Assembly (NCBI GenBank): GCA_964393895.1
Contig: CAYMWP010000032.1
Span: 1 to 35,357, forward strand
DNA length: 35,357 nucleotides
Origin: B4-G1 sp964393895
Lineage (GTDB): Bacteria > Chloroflexota > Anaerolineae > B4-G1
Direction: 5' to 3'
The notes beneath the pieces were generated by a model. The model made no database searches and was not told the DNA's origin. It worked only from the letters and a program-made list of their open reading frames with translations. The position numbers were made by a program, and so were the translations under genes. Positions 23,709 to 32,669 of the stretch are shown in pieces. How positions within the stretch are numbered: position 1 is the first letter of the stretch; each line of letters starts with the position of its first letter.

Positions 23709-26700
23709 ATGGCTAACAACAAAGAGTCTCAAAACAAAGCCGTTCTGATCGTGGGCGCCGGCATCGGCGGGATGCAGTCGGCGCTGCTGCTGGCCGAGGC
23801 AGGGCACAAGGTTTACTTGTTGGACAGCGCGCCAGGCATCGGCGGCTCGATGCACCTGCTGGACCTGACCTTTCCCACCAATTCCTGCGGCCTGTGCCTG
23901 ATGCTGCCCGGACGGGCCGCCTACTGCCCCACCATCGAGTGCGACTTGCACCGCAACATCGAAATCCTGCCTTACGCCGAGGTGGCAGGTGTGGAGGGGG
24001 AGCCGGGGAATTTCAGCGTCACGGTGCGGAACAAGCCGCGCTACGTGCGCGTGGAGGCGTGCAACAATTGCGGCGAGTGCGTCCTAGCCTGCCCGGTGGA
24101 GCGGCCCGACCGGTACGAGGGCGAATTGCACCCCGGCAAGGCCATCTACCCTCCACCGACGCGGGCGATTCCCTCCGCCTACGTCATTGATATGGATTAT
24201 TGTACCCGCTGCGGCAAGTGTGTCACGGCTTGCCCCACCGGCGCGATTGACCTGGAAATGGAGCAGAGCGAGTCCCAGATCAACGTGGGGGCCGTCATTC
24301 TCAGTCCCGGCTTTGAGCCTTTCGACGCCCGCATAAAAGGCGAGTACGGCTTTGGCTATTACGACAACGTGCTGACCAGTCTCCAATTCGAGCGTATGGT
24401 CAGTTTCTCCGGCTCGACTGGCGCGGCTATCGCGCGCCCCTCGGATGGACAGGCGCCCCGGCGGATCGCCTTCATCCAGTGCGTCGGTTCCCGCGACGAT
24501 AGTATCGGGCGTGGGTATTGCTCCTCCGTTTGCTGTATGTACACGGCCAAGCAGGCGGCGGTCGCCAAGCAACTTCAGCCCGATCTGGACGTGACGGTCT
24601 TTTTCATGGACATCCGCGCCCACGGCAAGGATTTCGACGAGTATTTCGACGGCGTAGAAGCGTTGGACGGTGTGACTTACCGGCGCAGCATAGTCTCCTC
24701 GATCCACCAGTACCAACAGACGCGGGACTTGCAGTTGAGCTATGTGACCGAGGACGGGCGACTCCAGGATGAGGACTTTGACATGGTGGTGCTCGCGGTA
24801 GGATTCGCGCCGCCGGTGGGCTTTCAACAGTTGGGAGAGTCGCTGGGAGTCGAACTGAACCAGTACGGTTTCTGCGTGACGGATACCTTTGCCCCTGTCC
24901 AAAGCTCACGACCGGGCATCCTGGTCAGCGGCGCGTTCCGGGAGCCAAAGGACATCCCCGAGACGGTGGTGGAGGCTTCGGCGGTGGCCGCCAGCGCGGC
25001 GCGTTTCGTAGGGCGGGTCAACGATTTGCCCCAATCCCCCATTCCCAATCCTCAAGCCCCAAGCGACGAATGGCCTCGCGTCGGCGTCTTTCTCTGCGAT
25101 TGCCGGGGCGAGATCGGCGCTGTGATTGACCTGGAAGCAGTGGCGGCTCACATCCGGGGTCTACGGGACGTGGCGCTGGTACAGACGCTGGACAATGCCT
25201 GTCTGGCCGGCGGCGCGGAACAGATCGTCCAGGCAGTGAAGGAGCACGGGCTCAACCGCGTGCTGGTGGCTGGCTGCGCGGCTCGTCTCTACCGGTCCGC
25301 CTTTGAGGAAATGATGCGCCGGGCTGGACTGAACCCCGGTCTGCTGGAGCGGGTCAATCTGCGCGGCGAGGTCGCGTGGGTGCACTCGAACGGCCATGGC
25401 ACCGGCAAGGCCAGAGAACTGGTCGAGATGGGGGTCGCCAGCGTCCGCTTGAGCCAGCCGCAGCAGACTGTGACGCAGGATGTGGCGCAGCGCGCCCTGG
25501 TCATCGGCGGGGGGCTGGCGGGGCTGACCGCCGCCTCGAGCCTGGCCGAGATGGGACACGAGGTTGACCTGGTGGAACGGTCGGCGGAGTTGGGAGGGCA
25601 ATTGCGGAACACTCGCTACACCCTGGAAGAGGACGACCCCGGCGCGGCCTTGAGTGCGCTGATCGAACAGGTCGAAGGGAACGAACACGTTCACGTCCTC
25701 AAGGAAGCGCAGGTCGAGGCGGTCTCTGGTGGAGCCGGTTGCTACCAAACCGTGTTGGCTCTCTCAGACGGAAAGAAGACTCTGGAGCACGGCGCCATCG
25801 TCGTCGCTACCGGCGGGCGCGAGGTCACGCCGGTAGAGTACCTGTACGGCCAGGATGAACGGGTCGTGACACAACGCGAGTTAGAACACTTAATCTCCGA
25901 TCCTCAATCCTCGATCCCCAACACCGTGGTCATGATCCAATGCGTCGGCTCGCGGGAGCCGGAGCGGCCCTATTGCAGCCGCGTCTGCTGCTCGAAAGCG
26001 ATCGCCAACGCGCTCAAGATCAAGGAGCGGAATCCGGAGGCGAACGTCTTTGTTCTCTACCGCGAGATGCGCGCCTACGGTTTCCGCGAGGATTATTACC
26101 GGGAAGCGCGGAGCAGGGGGGTGACATTCCTGCGCTACGAGTTGCCCGATAAACCCCAGGTCTCGACGGATGGGGATGGCCTGACGGTCAGCTTGAAGGA
26201 GCCGATCACCGGCGAGGAGGTCGTCATCCGCGCCGACCTGCTGGCTTTGAGTGTGGGGATTGAGCCGAACGATCACCAACCGTTGGCCGAGGTGCTGGGC
26301 GTGCCGCTGGACGAGAACGGCTTTTTCCAGGAGGAATACCCCAAGATGCGCCCGCTGGACTTTACCAAGCGCGGCATCTTTATGTGCGGCCTGGCCCACT
26401 CGCCCCGCTTCGCCGACGAGTCAATCGCGCAGGCGCAGGGGGCCGCGATGCGGGCGGCGGCGCTGATGGCGCAAAAGAGGTTCAAAGCTCCGGCTACGGT
26501 GGTACAGGTGAACACTCGCCTCTGTTCCGCCTGCGGTCTGTGCGTCGAGGTCTGCCCCTACGACGCGCGAGTGCTAGAGCCGGGCGCCCACTACGCCGAG
26601 GTGATCGAGGTATTGTGCCAGGGTTGCGGCGCGTGCGCCGTTGCTTGCCCCAACAAGGCCACGCGGCAGGTGGGCAGCTTGGCGCCACAGGTGTACCAGA

Positions 26701-26729
26701 TGTTGGATGTGGTGGGGGTTGGGGATTAG
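23709..26729 (+). CDS. hdrA: Tandem HdrA fusion flavoprotein, 1006 residues, module 2
   Basis: This protein equals a short-form HdrA joined to a long-form HdrA. The N-half (1 to about 437) has FAD motif VGAGIGGMQSALL, the NSCGLC pair, two inserted [4Fe-4S] sites (CNNCGECVLACP, CTRCGKCVTACP) and FIQCVGSRDD. A linker with PQSPIPNPQ follows. The C-half (from about 455) has an N-domain start FLCDCRGE, a second FAD motif VIGGGLAGLTAAS, MIQCVGSREP and two C-terminal [4Fe-4S] sites (CSACGLCVEVCP, CQGCGACAVACP). In its N-domain the usual cysteine of IREQCSWVH is lost (LRGEVAWVH) and YMCSEPG is changed, so the cluster there may be altered or absent. Two FADs suggest bifurcation. The start is ATG 23709 with GAGGGG upstream. 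Confidence 0.92.
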   Translation: MANNKESQNKAVLIVGAGIGGMQSALLLAEAGHKVYLLDSAPGIGGSMHLLDLTFPTNSCGLCLMLPGRAAYCPTIECDLHRNIEILPYAEVAGVEGEPGNFSVTVRNKPRYVRVEACNNCGECVLACPVERPDRYEGELHPGKAIYPPPTRAIPSAYVIDMDYCTRCGKCVTACPTGAIDLEMEQSESQINVGAVILSPGFEPFDARIKGEYGFGYYDNVLTSLQFERMVSFSGSTGAAIARPSDGQAPRRIAFIQCVGSRDDSIGRGYCSSVCCMYTAKQAAVAKQLQPDLDVTVFFMDIRAHGKDFDEYFDGVEALDGVTYRRSIVSSIHQYQQTRDLQLSYVTEDGRLQDEDFDMVVLAVGFAPPVGFQQLGESLGVELNQYGFCVTDTFAPVQSSRPGILVSGAFREPKDIPETVVEASAVAASAARFVGRVNDLPQSPIPNPQAPSDEWPRVGVFLCDCRGEIGAVIDLEAVAAHIRGLRDVALVQTLDNACLAGGAEQIVQAVKEHGLNRVLVAGCAARLYRSAFEEMMRRAGLNPGLLERVNLRGEVAWVHSNGHGTGKARELVEMGVASVRLSQPQQTVTQDVAQRALVIGGGLAGLTAASSLAEMGHEVDLVERSAELGGQLRNTRYTLEEDDPGAALSALIEQVEGNEHVHVLKEAQVEAVSGGAGCYQTVLALSDGKKTLEHGAIVVATGGREVTPVEYLYGQDERVVTQRELEHLISDPQSSIPNTVVMIQCVGSREPERPYCSRVCCSKAIANALKIKERNPEANVFVLYREMRAYGFREDYYREARSRGVTFLRYELPDKPQVSTDGDGLTVSLKEPITGEEVVIRADLLALSVGIEPNDHQPLAEVLGVPLDENGFFQEEYPKMRPLDFTKRGIFMCGLAHSPRFADESIAQAQGAAMRAAALMAQKRFKAPATVVQVNTRLCSACGLCVEVCPYDARVLEPGAHYAEVIEVLCQGCGACAVACPNKATRQVGSLAPQVYQMLDVVGVGD

Positions 26730-26754
26730 AGATTAGCCGAGATGAGGAACTTTG

Positions 26755-28071
26755 ATGGGCAGTAAACCGGCAGCATTGATCATCGGCGCGGGCATCGCCG
26801 GCATCCAGGCCGCGCTGGATATCGCCGACGCCGGCTTTCCGGTCTACCTGGTGGAGCGGGAGCCGAGTGTGGGCGGGCGCATGGCGCAGTTGGACAAGAC
26901 CTTTCCCACGCTGGATTGCTCCTCCTGCATCCTGACGCCCAAGATGGTGGACGTGGGCCGCCATCCCAACATCGAGTTGCTGACCTACTGCGAGGTCGTC
27001 TCCGTCGAAAGGGAAAATGGCACATTCCGCGCGCGGGTGCGCAAAAAGCCGCGCTACGTAGACGTGGACACGTGCACAGGTTGTGGTTTGTGCGCGGAAG
27101 CGTGCCGGATGAAGGGGCGCGTGGTCAGCGATTTCGATGAGGGCATCGCCAAGCGGTCGGCCATCTATGTACCTTTTCCCCAGGCCGTACCGCTCAAATA
27201 TACAATTGACCCTCGGACTTGCCTCATGCTGACGCGAGGCAGGTGTGGCAAGGGGCCGCTGTGTCAGGAAGCCTGTACAGCTAATGCGATTGATTTCGAG
27301 CAGCAAGAAGAGTTCGTGGATCTGGATGTGGCTGCCATAGTCGTCGCCACCGGCTACGATTTGATTGACCCGCGTACCAAGCCCGAGTTCGGCTACGGGG
27401 TCTACCCGGAGGTGATGACGGGTATCGAGTTCGAGCGGCTCTCGTCCGCCTCCGGCCCCACACTGGGCAAGATCCGGGTCAACGGGGAGGAGCCGAAAGA
27501 CGTGGTGTTCATCAAATGTGTCGGTTCCCGTGACCCGCACACGGGCGTGCCCTATTGCTCCCGCTTCTGCTGCATGTATACGGCCAAGCACGCCCATCTG
27601 GTGCGGGACAAGATTCCAGACGCCAACATCACCGTCTTTTATATGGACGTGCGGGCCTTTGGCAAGGGGTACGAAGAGTTCTATGACCGGGTCAAGCACG
27701 AGCGGGTGGTGTACCGGCGGGGGGAACCGTCAGAGATATACCGGCGCAACGGTCGAGTGGTGGTGCTGGCCGAGGACACGTTGCTGGGGCAGCCCATTGA
27801 GGTCGAGGCCGACCTGGTGGTGCTGGCGACGGCGGCCGTCCCCCGGGCCGACGCGGCGGAGACGGCCAAGTTGCTGGGGTTGGAAATGTCACCGGACGGA
27901 TTCTTCCAGGAGATGCACCCCAAGCTCCGCCCGGTAGATACGCCGGTGGCTGGCATCTTTATGGCGGGCTGCAACCAAGGCCCCAAGGACATCCCGGATA
28001 CGGTCGCTCAGGCAAAGGCGGCGGCCTCGTCGGCGTTGATAGTGCTGGCGCAGCGTGAGAGGGAAACGTAA
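26755..28071 (+). CDS. hdrA: HdrA-like flavoprotein, short form, module 3
   Basis: This 438-residue HdrA core starts LIIGAGIAGIQAALD and has LDCSSCILTPKMVDVG. The first inserted [4Fe-4S] site is CTGCGLCAEAC. The second has unusual spacing, CLMLTRGRCGKGPLCQEAC, with the first cysteine nine residues before the next. Later blocks are FIKCVGSRD, YCSRFCCMYTAKHA and MAGCNQGPKDIPDTVAQAKAAASSA, closest of the three modules to classical HdrA. The N-domain and C-terminal ferredoxin are absent and are present in the protein at 29351. The start is ATG 26755; TTG 26752 also lies in frame. The two modules before it have their own HdrB/C; here an HdrD-like protein follows. Confidence 0.92.
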   Translation: MGSKPAALIIGAGIAGIQAALDIADAGFPVYLVEREPSVGGRMAQLDKTFPTLDCSSCILTPKMVDVGRHPNIELLTYCEVVSVERENGTFRARVRKKPRYVDVDTCTGCGLCAEACRMKGRVVSDFDEGIAKRSAIYVPFPQAVPLKYTIDPRTCLMLTRGRCGKGPLCQEACTANAIDFEQQEEFVDLDVAAIVVATGYDLIDPRTKPEFGYGVYPEVMTGIEFERLSSASGPTLGKIRVNGEEPKDVVFIKCVGSRDPHTGVPYCSRFCCMYTAKHAHLVRDKIPDANITVFYMDVRAFGKGYEEFYDRVKHERVVYRRGEPSEIYRRNGRVVVLAEDTLLGQPIEVEADLVVLATAAVPRADAAETAKLLGLEMSPDGFFQEMHPKLRPVDTPVAGIFMAGCNQGPKDIPDTVAQAKAAASSALIVLAQRERET

Positions 28072-28182
28072 GTGGATTAGAGATTGGAGATTAGAGACGG
28101 GGCACAATATGGCACTTGGACAAATCCGTAAATTCTACGGATTGGGACAATCCGCAATCACCAAATCTAGAATCCCAGGAGG
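28072..28182. other. Intergenic repeats and small hairpin before the HdrD-like gene
   Basis: After the hdrA stop come ATTAGAGATTGGAGATTAGAG-type direct repeats (28076-28097). An 8-bp hairpin follows, AATCCGTA at 28123-28130 with TACGGATT at 28136-28143. AGGAGG at 28177-28182 is the ribosome binding site of the next gene. Confidence 0.5.
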
Positions 28183-28188
28183 ATGGCG

Positions 28189-29349
28189 TTGAAGACAAAG
28201 GCGATGACCGAACAACTGGAGCTCTTTGGCTGCATCCAGTGTGGCAAGTGCACCGGTGGCTGTCCGGTGGCGCGCAAGACAGTGCTGAACATCCGCAGTA
28301 TGATCTATCACATGTTGGTGGAGCCAGAGTTGGAAGTGAACGCGCACGAAGAGTTGTGGGACTGCACCTGTTGCTTCACCTGCGTCGAGCGCTGCCCCAA
28401 GGACGTCAAGCCGGCTGAGCTAATCATCGGGCTGCGCGGCCAACTGGTGGAGAGCGGGCGCATCCCGGAGACGATCGGAACGGCGCTGATGGGTATCTTT
28501 CGCCAGGGGAATCCTAACGGCATGGCGCGGGAGGATCGGGCAGCCTGGGTCAACGGCGCACAGGTCGAATCCGCGCAGGAGGGATGCGAGGTGCTCTACC
28601 ACGTGGGCTGTATCCCGGCCTATGATCTGCGCGTGCAGCCGGTCGCCAGCGCGCTGGTGAGGACTTTGACGGCGGCAGGGCTGGACTTTGGCACGCTGGG
28701 CACCGAGGAGAGTTGCTGCGGCAACGAGGTGCGGCGTATGGGCGAGGTGGGCCTGTTCGAGATGCTGGTCGAGGAGAACGGCGAGTTGATCCGTAGCGTG
28801 GGCGCGAGCCGGTTGGTGACTACTTCTCCCCATTGCCTGAACACCTTTAAGAACGAATACGGTCTGGACGATATTGAGGTGCTGCACTACACGCAACTCG
28901 TGGCCGAATTGATTGAGCAGGGCAAGCTAGATTTTGGGAATACGGGAGTGTGGGGGGAGGGAGTGACGAAAAAGGTTACCTACCACGACCCCTGTTTCCT
29001 GGGCAAGCAAAACCATATCTTTGACGAGCCGCGCGCCATCCTCCAGGCTATCCCCGGCGTCGAATTGGTAGAGATGGACCGCAATCGCGAGCGCAGCCTG
29101 TGTTGCGAGGGGGGCGGTGGGCGCATGTGGGCCGAGGGGACCAACCTGGAAGAGCGGCTGGCCTTTCAGCGAGTGCACGAAGCGGCGGAAACGGGGGCCG
29201 AGATCCTGGCCGTCGCCTGTCCCTTCTGCCTGCTGACGCTGGAGGACGCGGTCAAGGTGCAGGGGTTGGACGAGGCTGACCGCAACGGTCGGACATTGCA
29301 GGTGATGGATATTATGGAGCTCGTCAACCTGGCTCTGGGTGAGGAGTAG
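28189..29349 (+). CDS. HdrD-like protein (HdrC + HdrB domains fused), module 3
   Basis: This protein of about 386 residues begins with two [4Fe-4S] motifs (CIQCGKCTGGCP near 15-26 and CTCCFTCVERCP) as in HdrC. Two CCG domains follow: VGCIPAYD...ESCCGNE...SPHC, then HDPCFLG...LCCEGGGG...ACPFC. The CCEGGGG variant is seen in HdrD/DsrK/TmcB-type catalytic subunits. It replaces the separate HdrC and HdrB of modules 1 and 2. The start is uncertain: ATG 28183 touches the AGGAGG at 28177-28182 and is too close, while TTG 28189 has correct 6-base spacing, so I prefer TTG. The stop is one base before the next gene's ATG. Confidence 0.88.
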   Translation: MKTKAMTEQLELFGCIQCGKCTGGCPVARKTVLNIRSMIYHMLVEPELEVNAHEELWDCTCCFTCVERCPKDVKPAELIIGLRGQLVESGRIPETIGTALMGIFRQGNPNGMAREDRAAWVNGAQVESAQEGCEVLYHVGCIPAYDLRVQPVASALVRTLTAAGLDFGTLGTEESCCGNEVRRMGEVGLFEMLVEENGELIRSVGASRLVTTSPHCLNTFKNEYGLDDIEVLHYTQLVAELIEQGKLDFGNTGVWGEGVTKKVTYHDPCFLGKQNHIFDEPRAILQAIPGVELVEMDRNRERSLCCEGGGGRMWAEGTNLEERLAFQRVHEAAETGAEILAVACPFCLLTLEDAVKVQGLDEADRNGRTLQVMDIMELVNLALGEE

Positions 29350-29350
29350 G

Positions 29351-31072
29351 ATGGAATCACAACCTCGCATCGGCGTATACATTTGTCACTGCGGTGTGAA
29401 CATCGCCGCCACCGTGGACGTGGAGCAGGTGGCCGAATTCGCAGCGACCCTGCCGGGCGTCGTCGTCTCCCGCGATTATCTATACATGTGCTCTGACCCG
29501 GGCCAGGGTCTGATCCAGCAGGACATTGAGGAGCAGGGGTTGAACCGGGTGGTGGTGGCGTCCTGCTCGCCCCGTATGCACGAGCCTACCTTCCGGGGGG
29601 CGGCGCAGCAGGTGGGTTTGAATCCCTACCGCCTGGAGATGGCAAACATCCGCGAGCAGTGCTCCTGGGTTCACGCCGACCGGGAGCGAGCGACGGAGAA
29701 GGCTAAAGAGTTGGTCGCTTCGGTGGTGGCCAAGGCGGCCCTGCTGGAGCCGCTGGAGGAACGGGAGGTCGGGGTCACGCCTGGCGCGGTCGTCGTCGGT
29801 GGGGGTATCGCCGGCATGGTTGCCGCGCTCGACTTGGCCGACGCCGGGTTCCCGGTCTATTTGGTGGAAAAGAGCGACTACCTGGGGGGGCGCGTGGCGG
29901 AGCTCAACCGCACTTTCCCGACGCTAGAGTCGGTAGCGGAATTGCTGGGTCCGCTGGTCGAGCGTGTGCAGTCACATTCCAACATTACTGTTTTGCTGAA
30001 CTCGCAGGTGACTGGTGTGGAAGGATACGTGGGGAATTTTGAGGTGCAAATATCCGATACCCAGTCCTCAGTATCCAATGTCCAGTCCGGCGCCATCATC
30101 ATCGCCACCGGCTATGACGTATTTGACCCGCATCGCAAGCCGGAATTGGGCTACGGCCAGTATCCCAACGTCATCACGTCGCTGGAGATGGAGCAGCGGT
30201 TGGCTGAAGGAGATTTGACGCTGAACGGCCATGCGCCCAAGAGCGTGGCCTTTATCCAGTGCGTCGGCTCGCGGGACGCGCAGGTGGGCAACGAGTACTG
30301 CTCGCGGGTCTGCTGTATGTACACTGCCAAGCAATCACATCAGGTGAGGGAGCTCTTGCCCGAGGCCGACGTGACGGTTTTTTACATAGACGTGCGCACC
30401 TTTGGCAAGGGGGCCGAGGAATTCTACGACGAGGCCCGGGCCAAGGGGGTGCGCTACCGGAAGGGGAATATCTCGGAAATTCATCGCTGTAAGCGCAGCG
30501 ACCGAGGAAATGGCAGCGATCGAGTGGTGCTGGTGGGGGAGGATACGCTGCTGGGCCAGCCGATTGATTTTGAGGCCGACCTGGTGGTGTTGGCGGTGGG
30601 CATGGAATCCCGCGCCGACGTCACCGACCTCTCCACCCTGCTCAAGCTGCCGCGCTCGACCGACGGTTTCTTCCTAGAGATACACCCCAAGCTGCGCCCG
30701 GTGGATACGGCGGTGGACGGCGTCTTTCTGGCCGGATGCTGCCAGGGTCCCAAGGACATCCCCGATACCGTCGCCCAGGCCAAGGCGGCCGCCGCCTCGG
30801 CGCTCATCCCGCTCCTGCGGGGCGTGGTGCCGGTGATCTCGGAGACGGCGGTGGTGGATTCAGAGATGTGCGCCGGGTGCGGGATGTGCGTGGAGGTGTG
30901 TCCCTATGGGGCTCCGGCCCTGGATTCATTGTGGAATGTCTCGCGCATCAACGCGGTGCTGTGCAAGGGGTGTGGGGCGTGCGCCGTCACTTGTCCCTCC
31001 AAGGCGATTCGATTGCAGCATTTCACCTCGGAGCAGATTCTAGCGCAGGTGGATGCGTTGGTGGGAGATTGA
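29351..31072 (+). CDS. hdrA: HdrA-like flavoprotein, long form, module 3
   Basis: This 573-residue protein has the HdrA N-domain with all its cysteine blocks (ICHCGVN, YMCSDPGQ, ASCSPRMHEPTF, REQCSWVH), an FAD core (VVGGGIAGMVAALD), FIQCVGSRD, YCSRVCCMYTAK and the C-terminal [4Fe-4S] pair CAGCGMCVEVCP and CKGCGACAVTCP. The inserted ferredoxin and CSSC segment are absent. It is the partner form of the short HdrA at 26755. A loop before GAIIIATGYD contains the repeat-like peptide SDTQSSVSNVQS. The start is ATG 29351, one base after the HdrD-like stop, with GAGGAG upstream. MvhD follows 34 bases later, so electrons could enter through that subunit. Confidence 0.92.
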   Translation: MESQPRIGVYICHCGVNIAATVDVEQVAEFAATLPGVVVSRDYLYMCSDPGQGLIQQDIEEQGLNRVVVASCSPRMHEPTFRGAAQQVGLNPYRLEMANIREQCSWVHADRERATEKAKELVASVVAKAALLEPLEEREVGVTPGAVVVGGGIAGMVAALDLADAGFPVYLVEKSDYLGGRVAELNRTFPTLESVAELLGPLVERVQSHSNITVLLNSQVTGVEGYVGNFEVQISDTQSSVSNVQSGAIIIATGYDVFDPHRKPELGYGQYPNVITSLEMEQRLAEGDLTLNGHAPKSVAFIQCVGSRDAQVGNEYCSRVCCMYTAKQSHQVRELLPEADVTVFYIDVRTFGKGAEEFYDEARAKGVRYRKGNISEIHRCKRSDRGNGSDRVVLVGEDTLLGQPIDFEADLVVLAVGMESRADVTDLSTLLKLPRSTDGFFLEIHPKLRPVDTAVDGVFLAGCCQGPKDIPDTVAQAKAAAASALIPLLRGVVPVISETAVVDSEMCAGCGMCVEVCPYGAPALDSLWNVSRINAVLCKGCGACAVTCPSKAIRLQHFTSEQILAQVDALVGD

Positions 31073-31106
31073 TTTAACTACATTACCATTTTTTCAAGGG
31101 GGCAAT

Positions 31107-31535
31107 ATGGCTGAAGACAATTTCGAACCAAAGATCGTCGCCTTTCTATGCAACTGGTGTACGTACACCGGCGCTGACCTGGCCGGTACGTCGCGCCTGC
31201 AATACCCGCCCAACGTGCGCATCATCCGCTTGATGTGCTCCGGCTCGGTCGACCCGACCTATGTGCTCAAGCCGCTGCTGGACGGGGCCGACGGCGTGCT
31301 CATCGGCGGCTGCCACCCCGGCGACTGTCACTACCAGTCGGGCAACTACAAGGCGCGGCGGCGCATCATCGCGCTCAAAGAGATCGCCAAGCACGCCGGC
31401 CTCGACGAGGAGCGCGTCTGGCTGCGTTGGGTCTCGGCCTCCGAGGGCGGTCGCTTCGCTGAGACTGTCACCGCGATGACCGATTTCCTCAAAGAGAGAG
31501 GACCCAATCCTATGCGTCGGAAGTGGGCAGTGTGA
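31107..31535 (+). CDS. mvhD: MvhD-family [2Fe-2S] electron-transfer subunit
   Basis: This 142-residue MvhD homologue bridges an oxidoreductase (hydrogenase or formate dehydrogenase) to HdrA in known complexes. The cysteine blocks are CNWCTYTGADLAG near the N-terminus, LMCSGSVDP and GGCHPGDCHYQSGNY, which bind a [2Fe-2S] cluster. The start is ATG 31107 behind AAGGGGGC; an in-frame extension to 31053 would overlap hdrA. It is followed by an FdhB-like subunit and not by a hydrogenase, so the electron source is likely formate, F420-like or NAD(P)H linked; this is inference. Confidence 0.94.
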   Translation: MAEDNFEPKIVAFLCNWCTYTGADLAGTSRLQYPPNVRIIRLMCSGSVDPTYVLKPLLDGADGVLIGGCHPGDCHYQSGNYKARRRIIALKEIAKHAGLDEERVWLRWVSASEGGRFAETVTAMTDFLKERGPNPMRRKWAV

Positions 31536-31551
31536 TGTGGAAGGAGATACA

Positions 31552-32664
31552 ATGAGAGCTACGATACCTGTTGAGAACAACGATACACTGGTCGCTGTGC
31601 GCGGGTTCCTCAAACAATTGCTAGAGACCGGCGTGGTGGACGCGCTGCTGGTGCCGATGGAGACCCCCGCCGGCACGGTCACTCCTGCGCTGGTGAGCGA
31701 CCCCGAACTGCTGGACGCCGCCGACCCGCTGACCCCGGTGATGGGGCTGAACGCGGCGCGCGTGACCGGTCACGTCTCCGTCCGCGAGCCGCGCGGCAAG
31801 ATCGGCGCGCTGCTGCGCCCGTGCGAACTGCGGGCGCTGGTCGAACTGGTCAAACTCCAACAAGCCAGCCTGGACGACTTGGTGACCATTGGCCTGGACT
31901 GCCTGGGCACCTACGACGTGCCAGACTATGTGGCGATGCGCTCCAACGGCGGCGTGGACGCGGCGTCCTACCTGGTGACGGCCCGGAGCGGTGAACTAGC
32001 CCCACAGGCAGGGTATGACTTTCGTGACGGCTGCCAGATGTGCGAAAAGCCCCACGTCGAAGGGGCCGACATCGTGCTGGAGCTATTCGGCGCGGATTTG
32101 ACCGCCGGTATCCCGGTCAGCCTGTCCGAAGAATTGGCCGAGAAATTGGATTTGGCTCCGGCAGATGGCAACGGGAAGCGGGACGAGGTGGTGAAAAAAG
32201 TGACCTCAGCCCGTACCCAGGTTCGCGACGACCGCTTCGCCGAAATCGGCCGGCAACTCGACGAGGAAGGCATAGAAGGCGTAATGGCCGCCTGCGTGCG
32301 CTGCCACAACTGCATGACCGTCTGCCCCTTGTGCTACTGCAAGACCTGCCTCTTCAAGAGTCCCGTCTTTGACCACGAACCGGCCCAGTATATGAGCTGG
32401 GCGCAGCGCAAGGGCGCCTACCGGCTGCCGGCCGACACGATGCTCTTCCACCTGACCCGTCTCAACCACATGGTGCTCTCCTGCGTCGGATGCGGGATGT
32501 GCACCAGCGCGTGCCCGGCGGATCTGCCCGTGGGACAAGTTTTCCGCGCCATCGGGCAGCAAGTGCAAAGCGTGTTCGAATACGTGCCTGGGCGCGACGT
32601 CGAAGAACCACTGCCGCTCGTCACATTCCAAGAGGACGAGTGGATGGAAGTGGGAGAGGAGTAG
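31552..32664 (+). CDS. FdhB/FrhB-like iron-sulfur flavoprotein subunit
   Basis: This 370-residue protein resembles the beta subunit family of F420-reducing hydrogenase and formate dehydrogenase. The family block is LLRPCELRALVELVKLQ with Cys91, followed by TIGLDCLGTYD with Cys117, and CQMCEKPHV. Two later iron-sulfur regions are CVRCHNCMTVCPLCYCKTC from Cys248 and CVGCGMCTSACP from Cys311. Family members bind FAD and pass electrons between a two-electron carrier and clusters. No catalytic FDH or hydrogenase subunit is in the window. The start is ATG 31552 after AAGGAG; a GTG at 31537 is also in frame. The gene lies between mvhD and the FrdB-like gene, which suggests one complex. Confidence 0.85.
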   Translation: MRATIPVENNDTLVAVRGFLKQLLETGVVDALLVPMETPAGTVTPALVSDPELLDAADPLTPVMGLNAARVTGHVSVREPRGKIGALLRPCELRALVELVKLQQASLDDLVTIGLDCLGTYDVPDYVAMRSNGGVDAASYLVTARSGELAPQAGYDFRDGCQMCEKPHVEGADIVLELFGADLTAGIPVSLSEELAEKLDLAPADGNGKRDEVVKKVTSARTQVRDDRFAEIGRQLDEEGIEGVMAACVRCHNCMTVCPLCYCKTCLFKSPVFDHEPAQYMSWAQRKGAYRLPADTMLFHLTRLNHMVLSCVGCGMCTSACPADLPVGQVFRAIGQQVQSVFEYVPGRDVEEPLPLVTFQEDEWMEVGEE

Positions 32665-32669
32665 AAACT

